Shown: positions 31,487 to 40,127 of the stretch, piece by piece
Position numbering within the stretch: position 1 is the stretch's first letter
Layout of the letters: every line of letters begins with the position of its first letter
Assembly (NCBI RefSeq): GCF_000018425.1
Contig: NC_010424.1
Span: forward strand, 248,001-312,000
DNA: 64,000 bases
Direction of reading: 5' to 3'
DNA from: Candidatus Desulforudis audaxviator MP104C
GTDB taxonomy: Bacteria > Bacillota > Desulfotomaculia > Desulfotomaculales > Desulforudaceae
Notes under the pieces: model-generated
The model's input: only the letters and a program-made list of their open reading frames with translations
The model's database searches: none
Told to the model about the DNA's origin: nothing
Made by a program: the position numbers and the translations under genes

Positions 31487-32335
31487 CTAAGGACTAGTCC
31501 GCAGGGCCGCCGGATTCACCTCCGGGACCAGTCCTTCCCGGGCGGCCCGGCTGAGCAGCGTGGCTACCGCCTCATACCCGGTTTCGCCCAAATCCATGGT
31601 GTACTCGTTCACGTAGAGCTTGATGTGCGCCTCCACCACTTCCGGGGCCAACTCCTGGGCGCGGCTCAGCACGTATTCCCGCGATGCCTCCGGGTGGGCC
31701 CAAGCGTACGCCAGGGAGGCCTGGATCCAGCTGGCGACCGCCGGCAGATCCAGTGACCGGCGGGCGATGATCGCTCCCAGTGGCAGTGGCAGGCCGGTTT
31801 CGGCTTCCCACCAACGGCCCAGGTCGGCCAACAGGGTCAGCCCATAGGATGGATAGGTGAAGCGCGCCTCGTGGATGACCAGCCCGGCATCAACCAGACC
31901 GTCGCGCACCGCCGGCATGATCTCGTTGAACGGCAGGACCACGATCTCGCCTACGCTCTCCGGCACGTGCCGGGCCGTCCATAGCTGGAACAGCAGGTAG
32001 GCGGTTGACCGCTCACCGGGCACCGCCACCCGCCGGCCGGCAAGCGCCGCCGGGCCGTTCGCGCCGCCTGTCCGGTCGGGTGTAAGCACCAGCGGCCCGC
32101 ACCCCCGGCCCAGCGCGCCCCCGCACGGCAGCAGCGCGTACTCGGACAGCACCCACGGCAGTGCCGCATACGAGATCTTGAGCACCTCCGGCCCGTTGAC
32201 GCCGGCCGCCAGACTGTTCGTGATGTCGATATCCGCATAGGTGACGTCGAGTTTCGGCGCGCCGGGTATCAGTCCGTGTACCCAGGCGTGGAAAATGAAC
32301 GTGTCGTTGGGGCAGGGAGAGAAGACAATTTTCAT
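31487..32335 (-). CDS. mqnD: 1,4-dihydroxy-6-naphthoate synthase (futalosine pathway)
   Basis: 282-residue enzyme converting cyclic dehypoxanthine futalosine to 1,4-dihydroxy-6-naphthoate in menaquinone synthesis. ATG 32335 (MKIVFSPCPNDTFIFHAW) behind AGAGGTG; the open frame extends upstream into mqnB. The N-terminal SPCPNDTF motif and the periplasmic-binding-protein-like fold (ALPCGGALGRGCGPLVL) are typical of MqnD. Its start overlaps the mqnB stop by four bases. Confidence 0.92.
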   Translation of the reverse strand: MKIVFSPCPNDTFIFHAWVHGLIPGAPKLDVTYADIDITNSLAAGVNGPEVLKISYAALPWVLSEYALLPCGGALGRGCGPLVLTPDRTGGANGPAALAGRRVAVPGERSTAYLLFQLWTARHVPESVGEIVVLPFNEIMPAVRDGLVDAGLVIHEARFTYPSYGLTLLADLGRWWEAETGLPLPLGAIIARRSLDLPAVASWIQASLAYAWAHPEASREYVLSRAQELAPEVVEAHIKLYVNEYTMDLGETGYEAVATLLSRAAREGLVPEVNPAALRTSP

Positions 32336-32973
32336 GGCAACACCTCTAATAGTACTGCGCAGGCTGCTTCCAGAACGCCCAGAGCCTCGTTGATGCGCCA
32401 CGCGGTCCGGTCACGCGGACCGACCAGGTTTGAGATGGCGCGAAGCTCCAGAACCGGCACACCGCGCTCCTGGGCTGCGAAAGCCACACCATACCCCTCC
32501 ATGGCCTCGGCGGTGGCCCTCGGCACCCTTGCGGCCAGTTCCGCGGCACTCTCAGCCGTACCCGTCACCGTCGACACCGTGAGCACCGGGCCGGTTGTGA
32601 CCGGCAACTCGGCGGTGCGCAACGCCTCAGCCACAGCGTTCACCAGGTTGACATCGACCTGGATGCGGGTGGAGCCGAAACCCAACTCATCCAAACTGGC
32701 AAAACCTTCGGGGGTTTCCACTCCCAGGTCGGCGGCGATGATCTCGTTCGCCACCACGAGGGAGCCCACCTCTGCCCTGCCGGGAAAGCCGCCGCCGATA
32801 CCGGCGCTTACGGCCAGGCCGTACCCGGCGGCGGCCAACGCCTTCGCCGTGTTGGCCGCCGCCGCCACCGGGCCGACGCCGGCCGCCACGACGTCAAACC
32901 TCCCGTCGCCTTTAAGCCCGCGCCACACCGCTTCTTTCTCTGCCGGGACGGCGACCACCACGAGGATACGCAT
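32332..32973 (-). CDS. mqnB: Futalosine hydrolase
   Basis: 213-residue nucleoside hydrolase of the phosphorylase (PNP/MTAN) superfamily, releasing hypoxanthine from futalosine. Visible motifs: VAVPAEKEAVWRGL at the N-terminus, SAGIGGGF near 72, and EAMEGYGVA with the catalytic-site Glu-Met-Glu near 161. The four-base overlap with mqnD supports the pathway assignment over a general MTA/SAH nucleosidase. Confidence 0.9.
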   Translation of the reverse strand: MRILVVVAVPAEKEAVWRGLKGDGRFDVVAAGVGPVAAAANTAKALAAAGYGLAVSAGIGGGFPGRAEVGSLVVANEIIAADLGVETPEGFASLDELGFGSTRIQVDVNLVNAVAEALRTAELPVTTGPVLTVSTVTGTAESAAELAARVPRATAEAMEGYGVAFAAQERGVPVLELRAISNLVGPRDRTAWRINEALGVLEAACAVLLEVLP

Positions 32974-33371
32974 TCCCGCTTCCCACCCTGTAAGGCCGGA
33001 TGGTATTTCGTTTTCTCCCTACATGATGCTACATAAACTGCATCCGCACAAGCGGGGGCTTTGGCCGCCTGCGCCCCGTGATCCCGGCTGATCCGGCGGG
33101 TCTTTGCCTTAAACCCCCGGCGCCGCTTTCCGCCGCCGTAGGCCACGAATTCCAGGGCGGGCCCGGTTTCAGGGAATATCGGGAGCGAATTTGGGGGACA
33201 CCATCCTTCTACCGGAAATGCGTCTACCAGAAATGCGTAATTGGGGTGGACCAAGATTTATCAGCACTTGGTAGGCAACTCGGATTAGGAATGCTTTGCC
33301 GGAACGATGAGGGATCGGGGCGACGGCAGGACCGCTGAAGAGGAGAATCCGCCGCGCGGCGCGAACTTGTA
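32974..33371. other. 398-bp intergenic region with a 15-bp tandem repeat
   Basis: No credible gene. It holds two adjacent 15-bp copies of TCTACCGGAAATGCG (33208-33222 and 33223-33237, one mismatch). Nearby GGGGGACACC and GGGGTGGACC segments flank them and may be the remains of a REP-like palindrome. Confidence 0.6.
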
Positions 33372-34367
33372 TTGTTGAGTATTGGTGACGGGGAGGGGTT
33401 CACCATCGAAACACCCGTGCAGCCCGCGGCGCGGGAGGCGCGCCTTGCGGTGGTCTACGATCCGATCTATCTAGAGCACGACACCGGTTCCCACCCGGAA
33501 AGCGCGGAGCGGCTCCGCCACGCAACGGCCGCCCTGCACGCCGCCGGCCGTTTTGAGCGGGCGGCCCTAGTGCGACCCCGGCGAGCCACGGAGGCGGAAG
33601 TGGAGCGGGTGCATGCGGCGGAATACCTGGCCGATGTCCGGGAAGCGTGCCGGCAGGGCCGGCGGCGCCTGGACCCGGACACCGCCGTCTGTCCGGCCAG
33701 CTACGAGGTGGCCATGTGGGCCGCCGGCGGCGCCCTCACCGCCCTGGAGGTGGTTATGGACGGCCGGTTTGACCGGGCCCTGGCGCTCGTGCGGCCGCCC
33801 GGCCACCACGCCCTGCCCGCGCGGTCGATGGGGTTCTGCCTGTTCAACAACGTGGCGGTGGCCGCCCGGCACGCGCTCGAGGTCTACGGCCTGGAGCGCA
33901 TCCTGGTGGTGGACTGGGACTTCCACCACGGCAACGGGACCGAGGAGATCTTCTATGAAGACCCCCGCGTGCTTTTCTTTTCAATCCACAGCCGGTATGG
34001 CTACCCGGGCACCGGCCACGCCGACCGGGTGGGGCGGGGGGAGGGAGCCGGGTTCAACATCAACGTGCCCCTGCCCGACAGCGCGGGCGACGCCGGGTGT
34101 GAGGCCGCCTTCCGGGAAGTCCTGGTGCCGGCCGCCGGCGACTACCGTCCCGAGCTGGTGATGGTCTCCGCGGGCCAGGACGGGTACTACGCCGACCCGC
34201 TCGGGGGGCTCGGGCTGACGCCCGCCGGCTACGCACGTCTGGCGGGCCTCGTCCGGGAGATTGCCGAGGCCCACTGCGGCGGCCGGATCGTGGCCGCCCT
34301 GGAGGGGGGTTACCACTTGAAGGGGCTGGCCGAGACTCTAGGGGTGGTCCTCGACGCCTGGTTGTAG
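33372..34367 (+). CDS. Histone deacetylase-family (AcuC/HdaH-like) hydrolase
   Basis: 331-residue zinc hydrolase of the arginase/deacetylase superfamily; bacterial members act on acetylated lysines, acetylpolyamines or acetoin-related substrates. Motifs: RPPGHHA (active-site His pair, near 140), DWDFHHGNGT (metal Asp and His, near 178), AGQDGYYADPLGG (metal Asp, near 265) and the final EGGY. Start TTG 33372 is uncertain; GTG 33417 is also in frame and would remove 15 residues. Stands alone, convergent with the SLH gene. Confidence 0.88.
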   Translation: MLSIGDGEGFTIETPVQPAAREARLAVVYDPIYLEHDTGSHPESAERLRHATAALHAAGRFERAALVRPRRATEAEVERVHAAEYLADVREACRQGRRRLDPDTAVCPASYEVAMWAAGGALTALEVVMDGRFDRALALVRPPGHHALPARSMGFCLFNNVAVAARHALEVYGLERILVVDWDFHHGNGTEEIFYEDPRVLFFSIHSRYGYPGTGHADRVGRGEGAGFNINVPLPDSAGDAGCEAAFREVLVPAAGDYRPELVMVSAGQDGYYADPLGGLGLTPAGYARLAGLVREIAEAHCGGRIVAALEGGYHLKGLAETLGVVLDAWL

Positions 34368-34483
34368 CGTGTGCGGTCCGCGGATCGTTACCGCCCTGAC
34401 CATCGGCTACGGCGACTACGTACCCTGACCGCAGGCGGCTGCGTCATCCGCCATTATTGCGGCAATGACGAGGTTCACGTAGA

Positions 34484-35995
34484 TCAGATATACCCTTTAG
34501 CCACCACCAGACGGTGGACCAGGGCCGCCCCCTGGATGCGGGTCAGGTGTTCGCCTCCTTTGAAATGGAGTTCATCGCCGGCCGGAACGCCACTGATGTA
34601 ACCTGCCTGATGGCAGGCCAGCACCGACGGTTTGGCCCACGCTCCAATGGATGCCGCATCGGCAAACAGACTACCGAGTGTATCATCGACTTTCTTCTGG
34701 TCGGTTTCAAGCTTCAACTGGGCAACACGGGCTAAGAGCACCGCCGCCTGCTGCCGGGTAAGGGTACCGTTGACACCCATTATCGGGCAGGTTCCATCTG
34801 GGTTGCCGCGCAAGACGCCGTGGGCAACCGCAGTCTCCATAAGCTGCCTCCGGTCCGTATCCAACGCATCGAATTCCTTAAAGGTTGAACGGTACGGTGG
34901 ATCAACCGGTTTCAACCGCAGTCCCTTGACCAGCATGGCGGCGAATTCTCCCCGCGAAATATTTGTTTCTCTGGAATAGGATCGGTTGAGAAAGAGGCCG
35001 AAGTAATCCTCTCCTACCGAAGGGTCATAGGGATAGCGCCAGGGGTTTTCCTTCCAGTTGCAGGGTTCCATCACGCCCTTGACCCAAAGCGGGTATATGG
35101 AGTGATAAGCCCATCCCAGCCGTTCAAAATCGCGGAACCCGGAAACGGCGGCAAAAACTCCATAGTAACCATCGATTCGACCTGACAGGGTAACCGCAAT
35201 CTTGTTTCCGCTTACTTTCCCCCCCAAGTTGGTGTCCTCGTGGTCGGTAATCCTGAAGACGGTCAGTTCGGAATCGGCGCCGGTGGCAGTGTATGGATGG
35301 AATGCCAGGGTCAATACCGCCGAATCGGCCAGGGTTCCGTACCTGTCGCTGCTTTCAAGGCGTACCACCGGGCTGCGTAACAAATACCGCTTGGGCGGAA
35401 CGATGGAATCCCTGAGGGTAACGGTGACGGATTGGTCCTTGGACTTGTTGCGACCGTCCATCAGGTAATTGTTTTTCCCGAAATCAAGACCGACGGTTTT
35501 GCTAAAAAAATCCGACTTGGGAGTCTTTGTAATGTCCAAGATCCGATAGATCGCGCCATCCAGGGGCCGGTCCGTATAGTCAACAGTTATTTTTATGGTT
35601 TGCTTTGATTCGCCGCTTCCGTTGATCGTGATCGTATTCTTGCCCGGCTTGAGCGGGTAGTACTTGACCTCCGCACTACGGCCTGAGATTACCGCGTCAA
35701 CCTCTGGCTGGGTGGTGGTGACTTTCCAATCGTCATCAGCCTTGTCCAAGGTGAAGGTGGCAACCACCCCGATCTTGATCTGCGTGGCCGTGGAACGAAA
35801 CGACACCTTTATTCTGACAGTGTTGTTGTTGGTCGAGACCGTTTCTTCATTCTTGACGGATTCTCCGTCCACGGAGACACCCGTGATCGGCGCAGTCGTG
35901 GCGTACCCCCGATTGAAGGAACCTGATAAAGTAAGCATAAATAAAAACAATGCTGTCAAGATAAAGACACGGCAGAGGCGTGAACTAATAAACAT
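34484..35995 (-). CDS. S-layer homology (SLH) domain surface protein
   Basis: 503-residue exported protein. ATG 35995 behind TTGAGGTG is chosen over an upstream GTG. A signal peptide covers about residues 1-33 (hydrophobic FILTALFLFMLTL, cleavage probably after GYA). Residues 35-300 are beta-rich with no family I recognise (PLKPGKNTITINGSG resembles Ig-like repeats). Two or three SLH modules follow from about 310 (ISRGEFAAMLVKGLRL; TLTRQQAAVLLARVAQL; LTRIQGAALVHRLV), which would attach it to the cell wall. Lower GC than its neighbours. Confidence 0.9.
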   Translation of the reverse strand: MFISSRLCRVFILTALFLFMLTLSGSFNRGYATTAPITGVSVDGESVKNEETVSTNNNTVRIKVSFRSTATQIKIGVVATFTLDKADDDWKVTTTQPEVDAVISGRSAEVKYYPLKPGKNTITINGSGESKQTIKITVDYTDRPLDGAIYRILDITKTPKSDFFSKTVGLDFGKNNYLMDGRNKSKDQSVTVTLRDSIVPPKRYLLRSPVVRLESSDRYGTLADSAVLTLAFHPYTATGADSELTVFRITDHEDTNLGGKVSGNKIAVTLSGRIDGYYGVFAAVSGFRDFERLGWAYHSIYPLWVKGVMEPCNWKENPWRYPYDPSVGEDYFGLFLNRSYSRETNISRGEFAAMLVKGLRLKPVDPPYRSTFKEFDALDTDRRQLMETAVAHGVLRGNPDGTCPIMGVNGTLTRQQAAVLLARVAQLKLETDQKKVDDTLGSLFADAASIGAWAKPSVLACHQAGYISGVPAGDELHFKGGEHLTRIQGAALVHRLVVAKGYI

Positions 35996-36417
35996 GGTTG
36001 TCACCTCAAACCTTGGTAGATTAACGAATTTATTTCATAATTCGCCAAAAAAATCGTTCTCCCTCCTACACAGGGGCCGAGGGTGTTGAATTCGAGGGAG
36101 GCCCTCATCGTGACGCCTTACATTATGATGTCATAACGCTATCATAAATTCTAATGAGTAAAAATATGAAGATGTAAGGCGGATCCTCAAGCGCATTGAC
36201 GTATTGAGAGACGAACCACGTCCAACCGGTTGTGAGAAGCTTTCGACCCAGGGGCCGATACCGTTGCCCCGCATCGGCCCGCCGCAGTGGGCCTGGAAAT
36301 TTGGGCCTGTGGACAACGCGGGCCGAAAAATGGTATGAAATATGGTATGAAATTATGAAATTATGAAATTTAGGTAGGTTGGTCGACTAACCGGCAAATC
36401 GGGGAGAGGTGAGACAA
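35996..36417. other. 422-bp AT-rich intergenic region with inverted and tandem repeats
   Basis: CGCCTTACAT (36115-36124) and its exact reverse complement (36172-36181) are 47 bp apart. Between them lies TTATGA-TG-TCATAA (36123-36136). Just before the CBS gene, (T)ATGAAAT units are repeated in tandem (36331-36370). It separates the divergent SLH and CBS genes, so both promoters should be here, but I could not pick a convincing one. Confidence 0.6.
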
Positions 36418-36879
36418 ATGTCCAAAATGCTAGCCAAAGACATAATGACGAGCGAAGTCATCACCGTCCATCCTGAGGACGACGTGGAGAAGGTCGCGCA
36501 GCTGCTGCTGGAGCACCACATCAGCGGGCTGCCCGTGGTGGACGAAGGCGGAAAACTGGTCGGGGTGGTGACCGAAGGGGACCTGGTGTTCCGAGAAAAG
36601 AAAGTACGGGCTCCGCTCTACGTGATGGTTTTCGACAGCCTCATCTACCTGGAGAAGCCCAAACGTTTCATTGAGGAAATCAGGCGCACCGTCGCCCAGA
36701 AGGTGGGCGACCTGATGTCCACGAAGCTCTACACGGTGGGGCCGGAAGCACCCATTGAGGATGTCGCCACCATTATCGTGGACCGGGGCATCAACCGGGT
36801 GCCGGTGGTCGACGCCGAGAACAGGTTGCTCGGGATAATCAGCCGCCAGGATATCATCCGGGCAACCTTCGGCAAGTAA
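36418..36879 (+). CDS. Tandem CBS-domain protein
   Basis: 153-residue stand-alone CBS pair. ATG 36418 behind GGGGAGAGGTGA. First CBS domain about residues 5-60 (AKDIMTSEVITVHPEDDVEK), second about 95-150 (DLMSTKLYTVGPEAPIEDVA). Between them a segment IYLEKPKRFIEEIRR is inserted. CBS pairs usually bind adenine nucleotides and signal energy state. Its partner is not known; the neighbouring trk genes are on the opposite strand. Confidence 0.88.
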   Translation: MSKMLAKDIMTSEVITVHPEDDVEKVAQLLLEHHISGLPVVDEGGKLVGVVTEGDLVFREKKVRAPLYVMVFDSLIYLEKPKRFIEEIRRTVAQKVGDLMSTKLYTVGPEAPIEDVATIIVDRGINRVPVVDAENRLLGIISRQDIIRATFGK

Positions 36880-36916
36880 GAAGAGTTTCTGAGGTTTTTA
36901 AGGTCTGACCCCGTGG

Positions 36917-38359
36917 TTACTTGCGCCAGAACCCGGGATTCAACAGGGCGAGCACGGTGAACAGCTCGAGGCGCCCGACGAGCATGCAAAAAGACAGGAC
37001 TAGCTTGCCGGCCACCGGGACGGCCGCGTAGTTAGCGGCCGGGCCGACCAGGCCGAGCCCCGGGCCGATGTTGCTCATGGTGGCGACCACGGAAGCAAAA
37101 GCGCTGACGAGATCGAGACCCAAAGCCCCCATCACCAGCACGGCGCCGCTGAAAAGGCCCAGGTACAAAACCAGGAAGGCCTGCACGCCGTCGGCGACCT
37201 CCGCCGGGATGACCGAACGGCCGACGCGGATGGGGATGACGGCCTGGGGGTGAATCAGCTTCTGGAGTTGCCGGAGAGCGAGCTTTGCCAGGATCATGAT
37301 CCGGATGATCTTGATACCGCCTCCGGTTGATCCGGCACAGGCACCGACGAACATCAGGAGCAGCAGCACCAGGCGGCTCAGGTCGGGCCACTGGTCAAAG
37401 TCGGCGGTGGCGAAGCCGGTCGAGGTCATGACCGAGGACACCTGGAAGAGGGAGTGCCTTACCGAGGTTTCCACGGAGTACCCGGCGGTGCTCACCAGGT
37501 TATGGCTGATTACCGCCACCGCCGCCAACATCACCAGGAGGTACACCCGGGTTTCGCTGTCTTTCCAGATGACCGCCGGGTTGCCCTGCAAGGCCTTGAT
37601 GTGCAGGGCGAAGCTCATCCCGCAGATAACCATGAAAAACACGATGATCAACTCGACGGCCAGGCTGTCGTAGGCGCCCACGCTTAAGTTCCGGTTGGAG
37701 AAGCCCCCGGTCGCCACCGTGCCGAACGTGTGGATCAGGCTGTCGAACCAGGTCATTCCCGCGGCGCGCAAAGCCACGATCTGGAGCAGGGTAAAAACCA
37801 TATACACCTTGAACAGCTGGCGCGACGTTTGAGCGACCCGAGGCAGCGCCTTGGCCTTGGTGGGGCCGGAAACCTCGGCGCGGTAAAACTGCATACCGGC
37901 GATCCGTAACGAGGGGATAAGGGCGACCAGCAGAACGACGGTGCCGATCCCGCCGATCCAGTGGGTGAGGCTGCGCCAGAAAAGGAGCCCCGGCGGCAAC
38001 GCCTCGATATCGGTCAGGATGGACGCCCCGGTGGTGGTGAAGCCGGACATGGTCTCAAAGAAGGCGTCCACGGGGTGGGGGATCGCCCCGCTCACCACGA
38101 AGGGCACCGACCCGAAAAGCGCTGTCAAGAACCAACCCAGGGCGGCGACGACAAAACCTTCGCGGTAGCCGACATCCTGGTAGTCGACCTTGCGCCTGAC
38201 CAAGATGATCCCGGCCAGGGCCGTGACGGCGCAGCCCACGGCCAGCGCCGCAGCATCGGTGCTTTGATAATAGACGGCAATTCCCAGGCAGAGCAGGAGG
38301 GCCGCTGCTTCGCCCAACAGCAGGATGCCCAGGATCCTGAAAACGAGCTGCCTGTTCAG
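36917..38359 (-). CDS. trkH: Trk-type potassium uptake membrane subunit
   Basis: About 480-residue K+ channel subunit with four repeated M1-P-M2 units; selectivity-filter-like segments include SGFTTTGAS, TVATGGFSN, SVMTSTGFA and MSNIGPGLG. The start is uncertain. TTG 38317 begins inside the first membrane helix. A CTG at 38359 is in frame, lies 7 bases after an AGGAG site, and gives the family-like N-terminus LNRQLVFRILGILLLG, so I used it. The gene begins 11 bases after the trkA stop. Confidence 0.9.
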   Translation of the reverse strand: MNRQLVFRILGILLLGEAAALLLCLGIAVYYQSTDAAALAVGCAVTALAGIILVRRKVDYQDVGYREGFVVAALGWFLTALFGSVPFVVSGAIPHPVDAFFETMSGFTTTGASILTDIEALPPGLLFWRSLTHWIGGIGTVVLLVALIPSLRIAGMQFYRAEVSGPTKAKALPRVAQTSRQLFKVYMVFTLLQIVALRAAGMTWFDSLIHTFGTVATGGFSNRNLSVGAYDSLAVELIIVFFMVICGMSFALHIKALQGNPAVIWKDSETRVYLLVMLAAVAVISHNLVSTAGYSVETSVRHSLFQVSSVMTSTGFATADFDQWPDLSRLVLLLLMFVGACAGSTGGGIKIIRIMILAKLALRQLQKLIHPQAVIPIRVGRSVIPAEVADGVQAFLVLYLGLFSGAVLVMGALGLDLVSAFASVVATMSNIGPGLGLVGPAANYAAVPVAGKLVLSFCMLVGRLELFTVLALLNPGFWRK

Positions 38360-38370
38360 ACCAACATCTC

Positions 38371-39708
38371 CTAGTTGAACAAAGTCTCGATCTCATTCAC
38401 GTGGAATCCAACGGCGAACACCACCAGCCGGTCACTGCCTTTCAGCACCGCGTCGCCCTTGGGGATGATGATCTCATTGCCCCGCTTGATGGCCCCGATG
38501 ATGATCCCCTCCGGCAGAACCAGCTTGCTGATCGGCTTACCCACCATCCGGCTGTTCGGGCTCAGGATCAGCTCGAGCACCTCCGCCTTGTCGTTCAGCA
38601 AGAGCACCAGGGAAAGGAGGCGGCCGCCGCGGATGTAACGGAGGATCGCGCTGGCCATGATCAGGCGCGGGCTGATGGCTGCGTCCACTCCCAACTGTTC
38701 GACCAGGGAAGTATAATTGGGACGGCTGACCTTGGCGATGACCTGCTTGGCCCCTAACTGCTTAGCCAATAAGGCGACGAGCAGGTTTTCCTCGTCCAGG
38801 CCCGTCACCGCCACAAACCCATCGGTTTCCCGGATCCCCTCACGTTTCAGCAAATCGATGTCGGAACCGTCCCCCCGCAGAATGAGGGCGTCCGGCAGGC
38901 GTTCGGCCAGGTCCCGGCAGCGCTCGGGATCCTGTTCGATGATCTTTGGTTTCAGCCCCAGGGAGCAGAGCTTCTCCCCCAGGTAGAAGCCGATCCGCCC
39001 GCCGCCGAGAATGATCACGTTTGTTGCGCCCTGGTGGCGTTTGTGCTTGAGCCGCGCGGCGAACTTGCCGATGCTGTCCACGTGCCCGATCAAGTATAGG
39101 GTGTCACCGGGCATGATCACGTCCGATCCGCCCGGCATAATCATCTGCCCTTTGCGGGAAATGCCCACGATCAAGCAGGATTCCGGGATATCGATGTCCA
39201 TCACCCGCCGGTTCACGATATGGCGATGCGATTCGTCGATGGTGACGTCGGCCATCTGGACCCGGCCGTCGGCGAACGGTTCGGTGTGCACCGGCAGGGA
39301 CACTGTCAGCAGCCGGGCGATTTCCAGGGCGGCACTGTAGTCGGGGTTGATGATCAGGTCGAGTCCGAGATCCTCCTTGGGGACCACCAGGTCCCGCACA
39401 TACACCGGGTCGCGGATGCGGGCCACCGTTTTGGGCACGCCCAGCTTCTTGGCCATGAGGCAGGCGATCATGTTGATCTCGTCGGAGTCGGTCACCGCGG
39501 CCACGAGATCGCTCTTCAGGACTTCGGGGAGGGTGAGCACGGAAGCGCTTGAAGCGTTCCCCTTCACGCAGAGCACGTCCATCTGCTGCTCAATCAGAGC
39601 CAGCTTGCGCTCGTCGCGGTCGATGACCACGATGTCGTGGTTGTCCGTGTCAAGGCGGCGCGCGATCTCGAGGCCCACTTTTCCGGCTCCGATAATGGTC
39701 ACCCGCAC
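38371..39708 (-). CDS. trkA: Trk system potassium uptake regulatory protein
   Basis: 445-residue cytoplasmic gating subunit with two RCK (TrkA-N plus TrkA-C) halves. Start GTG 39708 (MRVTIIGAGKVGLEIARRL) behind GGAGAGGGG; a longer frame lacks support. NAD-binding GxGxxG motifs: IIGAGKVGLE at residue 4 and ILGGGRIGFY near 232. It is followed by trkH in an operon, so the two would form a complete uptake system. Confidence 0.95.
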   Translation of the reverse strand: MRVTIIGAGKVGLEIARRLDTDNHDIVVIDRDERKLALIEQQMDVLCVKGNASSASVLTLPEVLKSDLVAAVTDSDEINMIACLMAKKLGVPKTVARIRDPVYVRDLVVPKEDLGLDLIINPDYSAALEIARLLTVSLPVHTEPFADGRVQMADVTIDESHRHIVNRRVMDIDIPESCLIVGISRKGQMIMPGGSDVIMPGDTLYLIGHVDSIGKFAARLKHKRHQGATNVIILGGGRIGFYLGEKLCSLGLKPKIIEQDPERCRDLAERLPDALILRGDGSDIDLLKREGIRETDGFVAVTGLDEENLLVALLAKQLGAKQVIAKVSRPNYTSLVEQLGVDAAISPRLIMASAILRYIRGGRLLSLVLLLNDKAEVLELILSPNSRMVGKPISKLVLPEGIIIGAIKRGNEIIIPKGDAVLKGSDRLVVFAVGFHVNEIETLFN

Positions 39709-39742
39709 GCGAAATACCCCTCTCCGCAGAGTTCTCTCTAAA

Positions 39743-39771
39743 TCTATAAGGCTAACGAGGGGAAATAGCAA
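39743..39771 (-). promoter_or_regulatory. Probable trkA promoter
   Basis: On the minus strand, TTGCTA (39771-39766), 17-bp spacer, TATAGA (39748-39743), about 35 bases before GTG 39708. Moderate match to the sigma-A consensus. Confidence 0.45.
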
Positions 39772-40127
39772 CAAACAGATTTTATCCTTTATGATTGTTT
39801 TGAGTCCGCTAGGCATTTGCGCTCTCCCGGTGTCCGCCATACTCAGGTAGGCGGTGCGTAGATGCCCGAAGGTAACTGCAGGACAGGCCGCTTTTTCGGC
39901 CCGGCCTTCATCATTGCCCGGAAGACCGGACTCCTGGTGCGGGAAGTGATCGGACTCGAGATGGCCTGGGGAGCGCCCACAGGTTATGGCACGCAACTGA
40001 CCCTGAACGGTACCTTCGACTTCACCGACCACGGCGGGAAAGTCACTTCGCCCGACGTATCCGGTGCCGTGGCCGCTAAACCATAGTTCAACAGTGGCGG
40101 GTATGGGGCCTGAACGGGAGCTTCTCG
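39772..40127. other. Intergenic region; doubtful small frame
   Basis: Only a 74-codon plus-strand frame (39862-40086) is open, with no ribosome site and no recognisable family, so I do not call it a gene. Nothing else clear is visible. Confidence 0.4.

Noticed and set aside
33078-33338. 86-codon plus-strand ORF upstream of the HDAC-like gene
   Set aside because: Covers a tandem repeat and lacks a ribosome site or recognisable protein features.
39862-40086. 74-codon plus-strand ORF
   Set aside because: No ribosome site, no family resemblance, and located in an otherwise empty spacer.
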